From Rutpela maculata (lineage: Eukaryota > Arthropoda > Insecta > Coleoptera > Cerambycidae): a DNA stretch of 64,000 nucleotides. The notes beneath the pieces were generated by a model. It did no database searches. It was not told the origin of the DNA and saw nothing but the letters and a program-made list of their open reading frames with translations. Of this stretch, positions 1 to 12,370 are shown one piece after another (positions within the stretch are counted from its first letter, which is position 1; each line of letters opens with the position of its first letter). A program made the position numbers and the translations under genes. Location: positions 33,163,920 through 33,227,919 of the forward strand of contig OW386285.2 of the NCBI GenBank assembly GCA_936432065.2. The letters are read 5' to 3'.

Positions 1-1542
1 AATCAACATAATTATAATATAACTTGTAACCCATGGACACCATGTAAAAAAAAGACGTGCCTTGTATTCTACCTCAATGGTGGAGCGGAAACAAATGCAG
101 TGCAATGCCCGAGTTTTCTCAGCCCTATATCTTAAAAACTATAGGTTCTACGTAAATTTTGTATAAGACCTTTTTTATGCAGATTTATTTCAGGAACAAA
201 TTTTATAAAAACTAAAAGTAACTTAGAACCGATAATTTACGAGATATTTGAGAAAGACTGATCTTCGTGACCTTTGACGTTCTCTAACTTTTGTAGCCAT
301 CCAGTTGGCTTTATGGACTTTTGGGAAATTATTTGTGACTCCAAAATAAAGAGAATTCCGTTGGAAAATATTGAGTTGAATTTTTTTAGAGGTTCATGTA
401 TAAAGAGACTGGGCCAAAAGCCTTATTCAGGGATTTTTAATTAAAGAACAGGCCTGATTAATCAACTGGTGCAAATTCCGGTTTTTTTTGTTATAAAAAG
501 GCAAAAAACAAGTAGATATTTTTATTTCTGCAAGAACAGGGACATGTTCTCCCCAATTAGTTGAGGTTCAAAATTTTATAGTGAAAATAAACCTAATAAC
601 ATCTAAGGTCAGTATATACTTTATTAATAAATTTTGCATTATTAAAAGAAAGGAATAAAATTTTTATCATTTTACATAAACATACCTGAGCAATTTCCAT
701 GAAGTGTAAATTTTTCAGTTTTTTTTTTTTCTTTGGACCACAGAAATTCTGCCCTAATCCTCGTCTGAAAAATTTTCGTTAAGGCACCTACGTACAGCAA
801 CCGAATAATGGATAGAAACACTATTTATTTAAAGAATACCTTTTCTTTTTTCTTCCTCATTTAGTGTCTGCTGTTCCTTAAGTCGAATGACTACTTTATC
901 TTTTTAGTAAACCTAACCGACTTTTATACAGGGCCAGTTGAAAAGTGAGGAATTTTAAATTTGGCTATTGAATAACAAACACCCTATATGAGGTATCGAG
1001 CTAAAATTTTGTATAGAGGTATTTGAGACAACTGCGAATCGAATACGCTATCCAATTTGCTGATAAAAAATTGCCTAATAGTCGATCTCGAAATTCCGTC
1101 CCATTTAGAGGAGCATAGTAGGCGTTGAAAATATGAAAATTACAAAATCTTAAAAATAGTCAAATAAAGCTCATCGAGCACTATATCACAAAAAAAAATT
1201 AAAATCGGCCAACCTGTTCCAAAATAACGGGTGTTGCAGTCTTAAATCGCACACACTGTATATAAACTGTATACAGATTTATCCGTGTCCATACCATACC
1301 TACCTAGTCTAAATATTTTCTTTACTCTAATGCTTACCAAGTGCAATTTATTTAATTAGGAAGGTTTTAACTTCAACCTATATTCCAGTTATTTATTATT
1401 ATTTTGTTCTACAAATTTTACAAGTATTTATCTACTAATCTTTATATTAATTTGTACCGTTTTACATTGGTTTTTATTTTCTATTTTGTGTCTCGTTCTT
1501 CATCCCCTTCTGCCAATTAACCTTGGCTGGTGCCGATATAAG
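1..1542. other. AT-rich stretch, no gene seen
   Basis: I see no coding region or RNA gene here. The part from about 929 to 1258 reads like the body of a mariner-type MITE: it begins CAGGGCCAG after TA and ends with CACTG before TA, but the two ends match over only a few bases, so I do not call it an element. Confidence 0.4.
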
Positions 1543-1923
1543 TTTTTTTTTTTAACTATTTATTTAACGTCGGCCTATTTCCGCTACCAGGGCCTAATAC
1601 CGACGTCAGGAGACGAGCTACCCCCAACCTGGAAATTTTGCCGAACCTCTTCCCTTAAGAAGAGTAGGGATCTTTTACTTGCCTAACATTTAATAGACAA
1701 GGGACCGCCTGCTTTACATCCCCTCCGAGGGATGGTATATCTTCTATGTAATCCTCGTCTGAAATTACGTAGCTTCCGCGTATACACTGATATACAAGCC
1801 GCTAGAAGTTGGAACCAGAACGCTGTATTTAACAAAATGTATCCAAGTATTAACCGCGCTCGACGTTGCTTCAACGGAATATCGACTGACATTCACATTG
1901 AAGTCGCCTGTACGCTCGCCCCT
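1543..1923 (-). mobile_element. 5S rRNA-derived SINE, copy 1
   Basis: Read on the minus strand, the unit starts GGGGCGAGCG, has a head resembling 5S rRNA (most similar at 1841-1876, where the order is GAAGCAACGTCGAGCGCGG then TTAATACTTGGAT), then a roughly 250-base unrelated body, and ends in a run of 11 A (1543-1553 on the plus strand). ATATAAG occurs directly outside both ends (1536-1542 and 1924-1930), a target duplication of at least 7 bases that may run on into the T run. The copy at 45149-45530 matches it end to end. Such elements are transcribed by RNA polymerase III from a 5S-type internal promoter and moved by LINE enzymes; that is known of the SINE3 class and inferred here. The 5S part here is more mutated than in copy 2, so this is the older copy. 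Confidence 0.8.
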
Positions 1924-1937
1924 ATATAAGTTTATTA

Positions 1938-2499
1938 GTCTAGGTGCCCGTCGACATAATTGCAATTTATACATATATATCCTCTTATAACTTCTTGTAC
2001 GGCATAATTGCGCCTAGTCTATCACTTTTTTCCTGTGCGAAAATTTTCGAAAACGCGGCGTTCCTCCTCGGTATGAAAAAGACGGGTTGGACTGGAAAAT
2101 CGGCAAATATATTTTGCCCGGCAATTCGAAAATTGGATTCTACATATTTTTATTGAGCAATCTTGAAAAAACCAGCTGGTTATCAATAAATGTTTTAAAG
2201 TTATGTTATGTTATGTTTAGGGTGGTAAACACCCTTAACGTTCCCAAATTTTTGTCGGAAAGTTTGTAGAAATATATGAAATATATATGTAGAATCCAAT
2301 TCTCAAATTGTCCGACAAAATATATTTGCCGATTTTCCAGTCCGACGTGTGGAAATCGTCTTTTTCATGCCGAGGAGGAACGCCGCGTTTTCGAAAATTT
2401 TCGCAGAGGAAAAAAGTGATAGACTAGGCGCAATTATGCCGTACAAGAAGTTATACGAGGATATGTATAAATTGCAATTATGTCGACGGGCACCTAGAC
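1938..2499. mobile_element. Palindromic MITE with TA target site
   Basis: Two inverted arms of about 210 bases (1938-2145 and 2287-2499) enclose a 140-base centre. Both ends read GTCTAGGTGCCCGTCGAC and TA lies directly outside each end (1936-1937, 2500-2501), as for IS630/Tc1/mariner-type elements. The arms also share the stretch around ACGCGGCGTTCCTCCTCG. No gene is present, so it is a non-autonomous foldback element. It inserted 15 bases from the 5' end of the 5S-SINE, in or just outside its target duplication. Short frames across it are by-products of the palindrome. Confidence 0.8.
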
Positions 2500-2501
2500 T
2501 A

Positions 2502-3389
2502 TATAATAAACATCTTTGAATTTTATTTTACGATGAATAATAGTTATTAATTGTATAATGATTAACAAGCCTTTAATCTGTGAGAAAAAATGCGTATTCA
2601 TGGCGCAGCCAAGAGTCACATTTTTTCGAGTATATTGAAAGGCTGTTAATCCCCGAATGCAATTCAACGTTTTATCCACGACCACGGCCAAATTACGAGC
2701 GTGAAAGCCGTATGAGAGCAGGTGAAAAAATCTTGTTTTGAAAAACGTCAAATTTGACAAGTTTATTTTGATCAAGAATAATTTGATTTTAAGCAAAAAA
2801 ATAGAAGGTCTTTGAATCGTTTCTATGATATGAGTTTGTTAATACCGGTCAAAATGACAAGAAGATTGTTCTTGATATAAATGTTAATGTTAATATTAAT
2901 AATAATTCTAAATAAAATTCTATAAAATTGAAACGTGGTATTATGAATTCTAATCCACTAGTGTATTAAAGGGCTTTTATCTACTCTTATTAGGTTATGT
3001 ACTAATTAATGAACTGCTTTTGATCAATTAATAGTATCAATAAACAAACAGCGTGAGTTATAATGCGTGAGTTATTATACCTCACTAGGTACAGAGCCAA
3101 TCACCTTTATCTTCATGCCCAGCTTGTCCAATCGACGTAACGCGCAACACGCGAAGGTGGAGCCAGGGAGATAGTGACAGATTATTCTCGTTAATATCTA
3201 TAAAGATTTTCTGAAATGTCACAAAATGCTACTTTTGATTCGTTCGTGCCGAGCCGAATTTTCGAATTTCGCCGTGCAATTTACGATCAGGGAGACTTCC
3301 TCTTTACGTCGCGACATCGTACAGTCGTCCCAATAGTGTTTTTCAATAAATATGAAGGTGTCAATATTGCATGTTTCTGCAATTTTTTC
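2502..3389. other. Spacer without recognised gene
   Basis: AT-rich sequence. A frame of 62 codons at 3216-3404 runs into the satellite array and has no family resemblance I can name; I treat it as chance. Confidence 0.4.
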
Positions 3390-4100
3390 GACTCCGAAAT
3401 GTAAGCTGTTTTTTGTTATTTTTCGCAGATATCTCCGAAACGGTGGGAGTTAGCTCGAAATAAAAAACTAGGTCAAATGAGTATTTTCCAATGCGAATCT
3501 GTTTCTACTATCAAAATTTCGATTTCTTTTTTCGTTTCGGAGATAACTACTGAAATGTTGGCCATGTACGGCAAGAAATCGCAAATTTTGAGCTTCTACA
3601 GTTGGCAACTTTTTAATCTTGGCTTCGACTCCGAAATGTAAGCTGTTTTTTGTTATTTTTCGCAGATATCTCCGAAACGGTGGGAGTTAGCTCGAAATAA
3701 AAAACTAGGTCAAATGAGTATTTTCCAATGCGAATCTGTTTCTACTATCAAAATTGCGATTTCTTTTTTCGTTTCGGAGATAACTACTGAAATGTTGGCC
3801 ATGTACGGCAAGAAATCGCAAATTTTGAGCTTCTACAGTTGGCAACTTTTTAATCTTGGCTTCGACTCCGAAATGTAAGCTGTTTTTTGTTATTTTTCGC
3901 AGATATCTCCGAAACGGTGGGAGTTAGCTCGAAATAAAAAACTAGGTCAAATGAGTATTTTCCAATGCGAATCTGTTTCTACTATCAAAATTTCGATTTT
4001 TTTTTTCGTTTCGGAGATAACTACAGAAATGTTGGCCATATACGGCAAGAAATCGCAAATTTTGAGCTTCTACAGTTGGCAACTTTTTAATCTTGGCTTC
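3390..4100 (+). repeat. 237-bp tandem satellite, three copies
   Basis: The phrase GACTCCGAAATGTAAGCTG begins at 3390, 3627 and 3864, giving an exact 237-base period, and the third unit ends at 4100 where GCTTCTACGCCGAAA replaces the next start. Units differ at only a few positions (for example ATTTCG versus ATTGCG, CTACTG versus CTACAG). Each unit contains two opposed words, ATATCTCCGAAACGG and TTTCGGAGATAAC. No coding potential is visible. The near identity points to recent tandem duplication or homogenisation. Confidence 0.92.
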
Positions 4101-4793
4101 TACGCCGAAAGACTACTCTAGTTAACTTAAATGGGATTAAATTTGCTAAAACTCCTTTTTTTATTTTTTTGAATTTCGACTAAAATGAAGGAATTAGAGG
4201 GGTCGGGATTTGGGACTTTTTTTTTTGGTAAAGTTTCTCCATTTTTCCACCGTAATTAATCGGTAATTAACTGAAATCGATCTCATATACGATGTTCACT
4301 TAATATCATGTACTACATTGACGCTCCGTTAATCTTGTACCTTCGAAACAAAGGTTTCTGAAAAAAATTATTTTTTTAAGATTTACATACACTCTATGGG
4401 AAAAAGTGTAATTTCTTACATTTCTTCGAATATCTCGATAATTATCGTTTTTTTTTTTTCGAAAAATTTGTAGACAGCTTATGTAAAGAGAATTTATTGA
4501 GCTTTCCGGCGCTTTTTTAATTTTTTCTCTAACATAAAAAACAAGACTTTTGACCGAATATGCGCTTCGGGCTATTGCAGTTCGAGGAGAAGTTTTGCAT
4601 TTTCCGCCGCGTAATGTTAATCTACAAAGCTGATTTTTTTGTCTACAAGCAGTTTATACACTATTTCGATTAAAAATCACATTCTACCTCCGCTTACAGG
4701 CGGCTAAATCTTTGAAGACAACAAATATAAAATTAAATTTTACAGTTAATTTTTTTAATAAACAAATTGAGTAATTTAAACAAAATTTTCGCA
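4101..4793. other. AT-rich spacer, no gene seen
   Basis: Low-complexity AT-rich sequence with many T and A runs. No frame, repeat or RNA signal that I can support. Confidence 0.4.
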
Positions 4794-4940
4794 ATTTAAT
4801 ATTTATTGTTATAATCGTAGATAAAGTATAGTATTCAACTTGCGGTAATGGTAGTAACTCACTTGATGAGCGTGAGTTACTACCATTACCGCAAGTTGAA
4901 TACTATACTTTATCTACGATTATAACAATAAATATTAAAT
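4794..4940. repeat. Perfect 69-bp palindrome with 9-base loop
   Basis: Bases 4794-4862 are the exact reverse complement of 4872-4940, with the 9-base loop TTGATGAGC between. No mismatch is visible over 69 pairs. After the right arm the sequence continues with a decayed second version of the arm (GTTACTACC then GTTGAATA at 4940-4965). It may be a small hairpin MITE or a recent inverted duplication; no target duplication can be assigned. Confidence 0.9.
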
Positions 4941-6205
4941 GTTACTACCGCTCGTTGAATAACATACTATTAATCCACGGAAAATAGACGTATTATACCT
5001 TCCTAATATAGTGGTCGTGGATAAATAAATTATTCTGAGATTATTGCATTAACTGACATAGTAATAAATCTTTCCACGATCCACTTTCGACACTAGAGCT
5101 GCCATGGCGAATTTTAGTTGGTTACACCTTCAAAGTTCAGTTGCGTTCTTTGATGTCACATTGGCACAGAAAGAGTAGAATAATGTTAATGAAGTAGGAC
5201 TAAAATTTCTGTCGCTGTCTCCCGGGCTATAAGTAGCATGTACAACTAAGCCGCAAGTGTTGTATTGCTGTCAAACTCTCTTCTTCTAACTAGTATTCGG
5301 CACATGAATGTTTTATTGGCAAACTGGAGTGGAGGCAGCTCTTAGGGCACGTCTTTTGTGGAAGCCATTTGGTTAAATAAAATATTTAGGGAAATTGTCA
5401 ACTTGCTACTGATTCTTTATTTATAGGCCAAACACTCCGCTCAAGGAAGCTTTTTTCTGGATAAATGAAGCCTTGGAGCATATCTGTATTTGCATCTTTA
5501 CTATTATTTTTCGTTGTATATTTGCCAAGCTGCTCGTCGAGTATTGAGGTAAAAAATGTGAATAAACGTTTGCCAGAATCCTTCAAAGAAGCTCATTCAT
5601 ATCTCAGAGGAGCATAGAGGCTGTGGAATATATTGAATATTGGTGTTCGCATCAATATGAAAGATGGAAGTGAGGGATTTCGAGTTTAAGAAAGAAATTT
5701 GCCATCTCGCATATATTTTATATTTTTATAAATGACATCGAATATCTCTTCTACATATTTATAAGATAATAGAACGTCTTCATCATACGAAGGTAACGGG
5801 GTTTCTGGGAAGAAATTGTTTGTGACGAAACAAACTATTTAAATCAAAAATAAAATGTTGGTTTTACCAAAATTTGATGTACGGGGTGATGAATAATTTG
5901 CAACACTAATAAATCTAAAATAGAACAGTTATACCACAAATGTTCACTGTTATCGAAAATATTCAGGGTACGTTAGAAGCCTAATCTAAATAAACAATTT
6001 TAAGTCGATTTAAATTACCGCATCAATAGCATTATCATTTTTCCTAGTGATATATATTTCTTTGTACACGCTTAAAAGCATTGGCAATTAAACGAGATGC
6101 AGAATATATTACTAGAAGACGTATGTAAACTGTTTAAAAAGTGAGGTAAATCGTGCACCCTTAAAATCAGGACAAATGCAGGCATTGGTAACTTCTATAG
6201 ATATT
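4941..6205. other. Spacer without recognised gene
   Basis: AT-rich sequence. A 62-codon minus frame at 5398-5586 is rich in K, T and S but has no motif I recognise. Nothing else is supportable before the LINE. Confidence 0.35.
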
Positions 6206-8763
6206 CTAACAATTCTTGGATATCGATTATTACTCTATATAGGCCTCCCAATGGTGATACTAATATATTTACTTACACTTTGTCCCAGGCTCTTAGCATC
6301 GCCTCAGGTAGGTCCAAATACATTGTCCTTTGTGGAGACTTTAATATTGACTATAACCAGCTTAATAGTATGAACACCAAGCTATTAATGGACATATTTA
6401 ATTCGTTCGAGTTAAACATGTGCTCTACTGGCAGTACCAGAATTTTTACGAATAGGAATGGCCACACTAGTTCCTCTTGTATAGACTATATGGTCACCAA
6501 CCTAGATAAATCGGTATATGATTGCAATTTAGTAAATCCGAACATACCTGACCATTTCGCGCATATCCTGAAGCTGAATTTTATAATCACCAAGCAATCA
6601 TCTAAGAATGAAGTTCCTGTTTTTGCTAGACAACTTTTTGCAAATAATTTAAATGAGTTTAGAACTAGACTAAGTAACATAAATTGGACCTATTTGTTTG
6701 ATTTTAATATAAATATGGGTTTCAAATCATTTGTGGATTGTTTAAGCTGGGCTTTTAATGTTTCTTGTCCTTTAAAAAAATATACAGAAGGCAGTCCAAT
6801 TACAATAAGTGGGTAACAAACGATATTGTCAAAGAAGGTGAGGAATTGAAAGGACTATTCTGGCTCATGACAAATACAGGGCTTCCTGATATAATTAACT
6901 TATATAAAATTAAAAAACAGGAACATAAACTTAATATTAAACTAGCCAAGTCAAACTATTATAATGAAAAAATAAATAACTCATCCAATAAGACCAAGGA
7001 GACTTGGAACATAATAAATTTTAAATTGGGAAGGAAAAATTGTGACATGAAACCTATAGTTCTTAATTACAATGGTGATTGTATAGATAACCCCAAAGAA
7101 GTTGCGGATCTCTTCGCCAGCCACTTCTCTAATGCAGCTGAGCAGAATGCTATTAACCACTTTGGACAGAATTTGGCTCTACCTTGTACAATGATGCCAA
7201 ACAAGAATAACTCGAACCTATATATAGGTATCATCACCGAATCTGATGTTATTGATGCTCTAGTTCAAATAAAAAATAAAAAATCATCAGGGACTGATGA
7301 ACTATCATTGGTCACTATCTCTTATATTTTAGATTTAATTATGCAACCTCTGCTGTACTTATTAAATCAATCACTACACCAATGATGTTTTCCGGATGTA
7401 TTTAAAACCGCCTTAGTCCTACCAGTATATAAGAAGGGTGACTTAAACAATGTTAATAACTATAGACAAATTTCAATTCTTAATGCTCTATCAAAACTAA
7501 TTGAAAAAGTTGTCTGTCAGTGCCTCTCTATATATTTGGAGAACAATTCATTATTGACCAACTTTCAGCATGGTTTTAGAAAGAACAGATCTGTTGAGTC
7601 AGCTACTTGTGAATTACTGAATTTCGTTTACATAGAGCTTGATAGTGGTAGATATGTTGCCTCATTACTTTTTGATCTGTCTAAGGCATTTGATTCCGTA
7701 TGCCCAAATTTTTTAATAACGAAACTCAGTAGTTACAACTTACCAGGCAATATAATTAGTTGGATCCAATCGTATCTTGAGGGGCGAAATATGGTAATTA
7801 ACAATAATGGTACCAAGTCAGCTGCGCACGATGTCAAACTCGGTGTTCCACAAGGATCTGTACTAGGCCCATTACTGTTTTTGTTATTTATTAACGACCT
7901 TCCTATCCATATCCCTGGGGGCTTAGTTACAATGTTCGCAGATGATACAACTATAACTGTATCAGCAGAAACACCACAAGAGCTAGAAAATCTGATTCAA
8001 AGTGCTATATGTGATTTAAGCATATGGTGCGAGAGGAACAGACTTATTTTGAATAAAACCAAAACCAAATGTATAATTTTTTTTATAAGAAGGGGGGCAT
8101 TCCTGCTAGCAAAATACAGACCCGGTGATATGGAATTTTCAGATTCAGTAATGTTCCTAGGTACTTGCATTGATAATAGACTTACCTGGGACGCTCATGT
8201 GGACGGTGTTTGTAAAAAACTAAACAAGTCGTATTATGCAATCTTACAAATGAAAGATATGCTAACTGTTTCAGGACTTCTAAGCATATATTATGCCATG
8301 GCATACTCACATATTTCTCTCAATATAATAAACTGGGGATGTGCTAGAGATTTTAACAGCATTTTTGTAGCCCAAAAGAAACTTTTAAAGCTGATTTTTA
8401 ATATGAGGAGCATTGAAAGTTGTAGGCAGGTTTTTATAAATAATAAAATTCTCACTGCCCCTTGAATATATATACAAATGCGTAACATTTGTTAAAAGAT
8501 AGTATCATATCTTCACCAATAATTCCTGTTTTCATGAACACAACACGAGGCACGGTGAGCTATTGAATATTCCTCGTCATAATACTACAACATACAAACA
8601 TTCAGCAAATTATAACTGCATCAAATTATACAATAAATTGCCTACTAATTTGAAAAATGTTGCAAGTTTAGATATGTTTAAAAAATATATAAAAGTCATG
8701 TTGGTTAATGGATGTTTTTATAGCACCAAGGAATTTTTATCTGCATTTCTTGATTACCAATAA
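6206..8763 (+). pseudogene. LINE A1 endonuclease-reverse transcriptase
   Basis: The first block holds the C-terminal half of an AP-type endonuclease: LYRPPNGD near 6240, GDFN at 6334, then SSCIDYMVTN and PDHF. A frameshift at about 6770-6815 leads into a spacer frame (6765-7385) ending in a stop, and the reverse transcriptase continues with PVYKKGD and NNYRQISIL. The frame from 7536 carries FDLSKAFD (residues 46-53), GVPQGSVLGP and the catalytic FADD (residues 134-137), so all three metal-binding aspartates remain. The frame stops at 8465; a shifted C-terminal piece (8563-8763) ends in the family's closing pattern LVNGCFYSTKEFL. The breaks make it inactive. Confidence 0.88.
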
Positions 8764-9012
8764 TATATTATTTTATTTTATTTTAATGTTTATTTTGTTA
8801 TATACACTATTTGGCATTTTTATTTTGTATACTTTAAATCGTAATTTTATGTTGTTTGTTCTAGTTATATTTGTCTTATTGTGTTTCGTACGTGACTGTT
8901 AATATTGTTGTATTTTTATATTATATCTGATATTTCAGATAATTTCTTGACATCCTATATTATGTACATGATCATTTGGATGAAATAAAATTATTATTAT
9001 TATTATTATTAT
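6206..9012 (+). mobile_element. Non-LTR retrotransposon A1, 5'-truncated
   Basis: A LINE copy lacking its 5' part: it starts inside the endonuclease domain and ends with an untranslated region of about 230 bases followed by GATGAAATAAA and an (ATT)n tail (8993-9012). The AATAAA just before the microsatellite could be its polyadenylation signal. Two other copies of the same broad family lie at 14500-16110 and 23344-26644. The domain order endonuclease then reverse transcriptase and the microsatellite tail suit the Jockey/CR1 assemblage; I cannot fix the clade by eye. Truncation at the 5' end is the usual result of incomplete reverse transcription. Confidence 0.85.
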
Positions 9013-10849
9013 ATGAATGGATTTTTGTGTACCTTGCGTCTCTGGATAGCAATTTTCATTGGCTTGAACATTTTTTATTTAAATTTAGTAACTTTTAGTA
9101 AAATAATTATCTGCTTGCTTTATTGTTGTAAAAAATATGATTACGTTTGTTGCTTCCGCTACCATTTTGAGTTTATAAGTGCATGTCTTGCGAGCTCTGG
9201 TCCATCAGTGACTTGCAGCATAATATACTGTGATTGCAAAATATTTAAAAAACTTATTTATTATGCTTATTACTTACACGTAAATATTATCAATTATTAA
9301 AATAAAAAAAAAATAAAAATTTAAAGACCAGTTTATTTGCGAACAAAAATTATAACATTATAAATTATTATAGCTTAAAGTCACGAGACACAGAAAACAA
9401 CGTGCGACTAAATGAACTTAAAGTTCATTCACAATATTGAAGTCATATATTATTAATTATATATTAACATTATACTAAATTAAATTATCACCTAATAATT
9501 TACTCTCACACTATAAACCTATTGTTCATTCCAACCTAGCTTTGCTACAACAATAGTTCGCGGTATATTTTTTAGGTTTACAATTACAAAACTTTTCAGT
9601 GAAGGTGTACATGTAGCTCCCTTTATTGGATTGAATTCTTAATCGTTTTCATAGAAATCTAATTGCAGTTCGATATCTCTTGTAGTTTTATTTCAGTGTC
9701 TATAAATTTTTGATATTGGGACATATGTGTATTGAGTATAATATAATTGTCTTTTAACATACTACATGTTGGTACGTTTATTTTTTCCAGCATCCTGTAT
9801 AAACTATAAAACTAGTAATGTTTATCAAACTTTTACCCACTTCATGTTTATCATAAGAAAGCAATAGTATCGCTATTGCTTCAAATATTACTGTTTATTG
9901 ACTTTGTGTATTATTACATTATTGTATATCCATTTTAATAATTATTACATTTTTACAAATTCTTCCATATTAGAATAATATAAATTGAAAAGAGAAGACA
10001 CATGTAAATTCAAAACGACAAGTATGTGTATTTAAATGATGAAAATGATTACATCTGACACGAAAATCCAAACGAGATAATTATATCAATTTAATTACCA
10101 CATGTATACGCTAACAACTACATCATCAAATTATTCTTGTTGTACCATTTCGTATAACCTTTAAACTAACTTATAAATTTCAGGAGTGAAATTAATGAAG
10201 GGAGGGCCAAACAATAACATTTACATATGTATATGTCAGAGACAAATGAGTGTCGTGTAACAAGCTTAAAATTAACCTCCCTAACCACTAAGTGCAGATG
10301 GTGCAATCAAGACTTAATTAAATTTTATGTAATTGTAATAATATATACCATTCACTGCAAAACATTAACTAGTTTATTAGAGCGGAACTGAATACGATAT
10401 AACAGATTGTAACGTAATTCTAAGGCGAAATTGTTGAAATGTAACCCTCAGATAATTGAACATTAAGGAATCAGTTCTCGATATGATTCGATGTTTTCAA
10501 TTGTTATCTTTAAAAATTAATAATATAAGGTACTTAACAGGCAACCACGACAGATGACGTGATAATATTTATTTACATTATACAGCATAGTACAAAAATA
10601 AAAATAAAGGGAGATCAAAGTATCTGTAAATAGTATAAATAAACACAACTAGGTGTCCAATAAGTGACTTAACACTTGCTTTGGATTGCAACAAGAAAAA
10701 TAAAGGAAATTAAGGTTACATCTTAATTACCTGTTTCAGATAAAAATATAATGATATAAACATTTTAGAATTTACATGTATGCGTATACACATGTACACA
10801 TACATACATAGCAGTTTATTCAAAACATATACACTATCAACGATTATTA
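9013..10849. other. 1.8 kb AT-rich spacer, no gene
   Basis: Extremely AT-rich with scattered dinucleotide runs. Its only long frame (9013-9300, 95 codons) is hydrophobic and abuts the LINE tail; I see no homology and regard it as chance. No terminal inverted repeats found. Confidence 0.4.
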
Positions 10850-12370
10850 TTAATTATAAATATATTTTTATATATAGTGTTGATATTATTATGTTATTGT
10901 GTACTTTGTTACTTACTTAATTTTTAAATCTATGATGTTATGAACAAATTTTCTTTGAGTATTTCATTATATATTTTTTCAGAAGCTTCTTAAATAAGTG
11001 TATTTTGGTTATAATTTGTAAATCATTAGGTAAAGTGTTGTAGACTCTTGGTGCTAGGAACGTATATGATCTTTGTCCAACTGTCTTACTCATAAATGGT
11101 ATGTGTGTTTTTTTTGTCTGGTATTATGTCGGTGTACAGGTGATCTTTCCATATGTTCATTTATATGAAAATTTATATTTAAATTATAAAAATATAACAG
11201 TCTAATATCACAGGCACACAAAAAGTAAAAAAAGGTCATGTACTTTTTACCCACTATCATCTATCATCTATATGTATTTTGGGGCACTGGAACCGAATCC
11301 GAGGTCAGAATTGTCACATGTCGTCAATATTTTAATGTAAGCTCAAAAAACAGCTTAGAACCGGGTAAAAGGTAAATTGAGTGATTAAACGAGTTGACCC
11401 ATGTTATGCTGAAACCGAATCCGTGGTCAAAATTTTCTTATCATGTCAAGATTTTGACATAACCTCAAAAAAATCTCAAAAATCGCCTCATAAATGGTCA
11501 AAAATGCATTTAATAGTAGATTTTAGTGTCTTGTGATCAGTTTAAACCTCCTTTTAAATACATCTTTAATCATTTTTGAGGTGTTTTATGGTGATTTTTT
11601 GAGGTTGTCAAAATTCTGATATGATGGGAGAATTCGATCCAGTTTCAGCGTTCCTAAATTCAGATAAGTAAAGTGGTTTTGTCGTTTTAAGTTTTTAAAT
11701 CTACTTTAAAATGCATTTTTGACCATTTATGAGGTGTTTTTTGAGTTTTTTTGAGGTTATGTTAACATCCTAACATAATAAGAAAATTCTGACCTCGGGT
11801 TCGGTTTCAGCGTCCCGTACAGAAACATGAGTGAACTCATTTAATCTTGCAATTTACTTTTTACCCAGTTTTACGTGTGTTTTAAGCTTTTCTTTGAGCT
11901 TACATGAAAATATTGACGACATGTGACAATTCTGGATTCGGTTTTAGCGCCCTAAAATGCGTATAAAAACATGGATCAACAATATTGGCGACATGTGACA
12001 ATTCTGACCTCGGATTCATATAGATAGATATAGATACATATAGATATGATAGTCGATAAAAAAGTACATGACCTTTTTTATTTTTTGTGTGTCTGTGCCC
12101 TAGATCTGAGGGTACGTTGAGTCCCTAGACATTATTATTTTTAAAAATATGTTTTGCAATGTTTCTAAGGGACTTAAGTGAGTTTTAACAACACCACCCA
12201 TACAATTATACAGTATAGTATTTTGAATTGATTAATATCTAAAATATTTTTTAAGTACCTGAATTTATAAATGATAGTTTGTAGTCTCTTATTAGATATT
12301 GTTTTATCAGTGTACATCTGCTACGACAAAGTGTCATTTTAATTATCCATAGGTATTTTTATATATATTA
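10850..12370 (-). mobile_element. LINE B1, C-terminal part, split by insertion
   Basis: On the minus strand two separated blocks read as one LINE protein end. The upstream block (12370 down to 12102) gives KYLWIIKM, then FRYLKNILDINQFKI, a degenerate YGIVVWGG-type region, and ILKIMSRDSTYP in mixed frames. The downstream block (11207 down to 10938) gives RLLYFYNLNINFH, RHNTRQ, then KTVGQRSYTFLAP and LFKKLLKKYI before a TAA stop at 10938-10940. The 893 bases between are a palindromic element (11208-12100). LINE B2 at 56721-58130 has the matching sequence KTIGQRSYVILAV and LFKKYVKEI. Upstream RT motifs are missing, and frameshifts occur on both sides. Confidence 0.75.
11208..12100. mobile_element. 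Palindromic foldback element inside LINE B1
   Basis: The arms are inverted copies over nearly the full 893 bases, each ending with CACAG(A/G)CACACAAAAA then AAAAAAAGGTCATGTAC, and TA lies at both junctions (11206-11207 and 12101-12102). Several words recur in inverted pairs, such as CCGAATCCGAGGTCAGAATT with its complement and GACATGTGACAATTC. No coding frame exists, so it is non-autonomous; TA sites suggest mobilisation by an IS630/Tc1/mariner transposase. The word GAATCCGAGGTC also appears in the minisatellite at 35.4 kb. Confidence 0.8.

Noticed and set aside
929..1258. MITE candidate starting CAGGGCCAG between TA sites
   Set aside because: The two ends share only a few bases, below what chance could give.
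3390..4100. CRISPR-like array
   Set aside because: The 237-base units are contiguous with no unique spacers, and the genome is eukaryotic.
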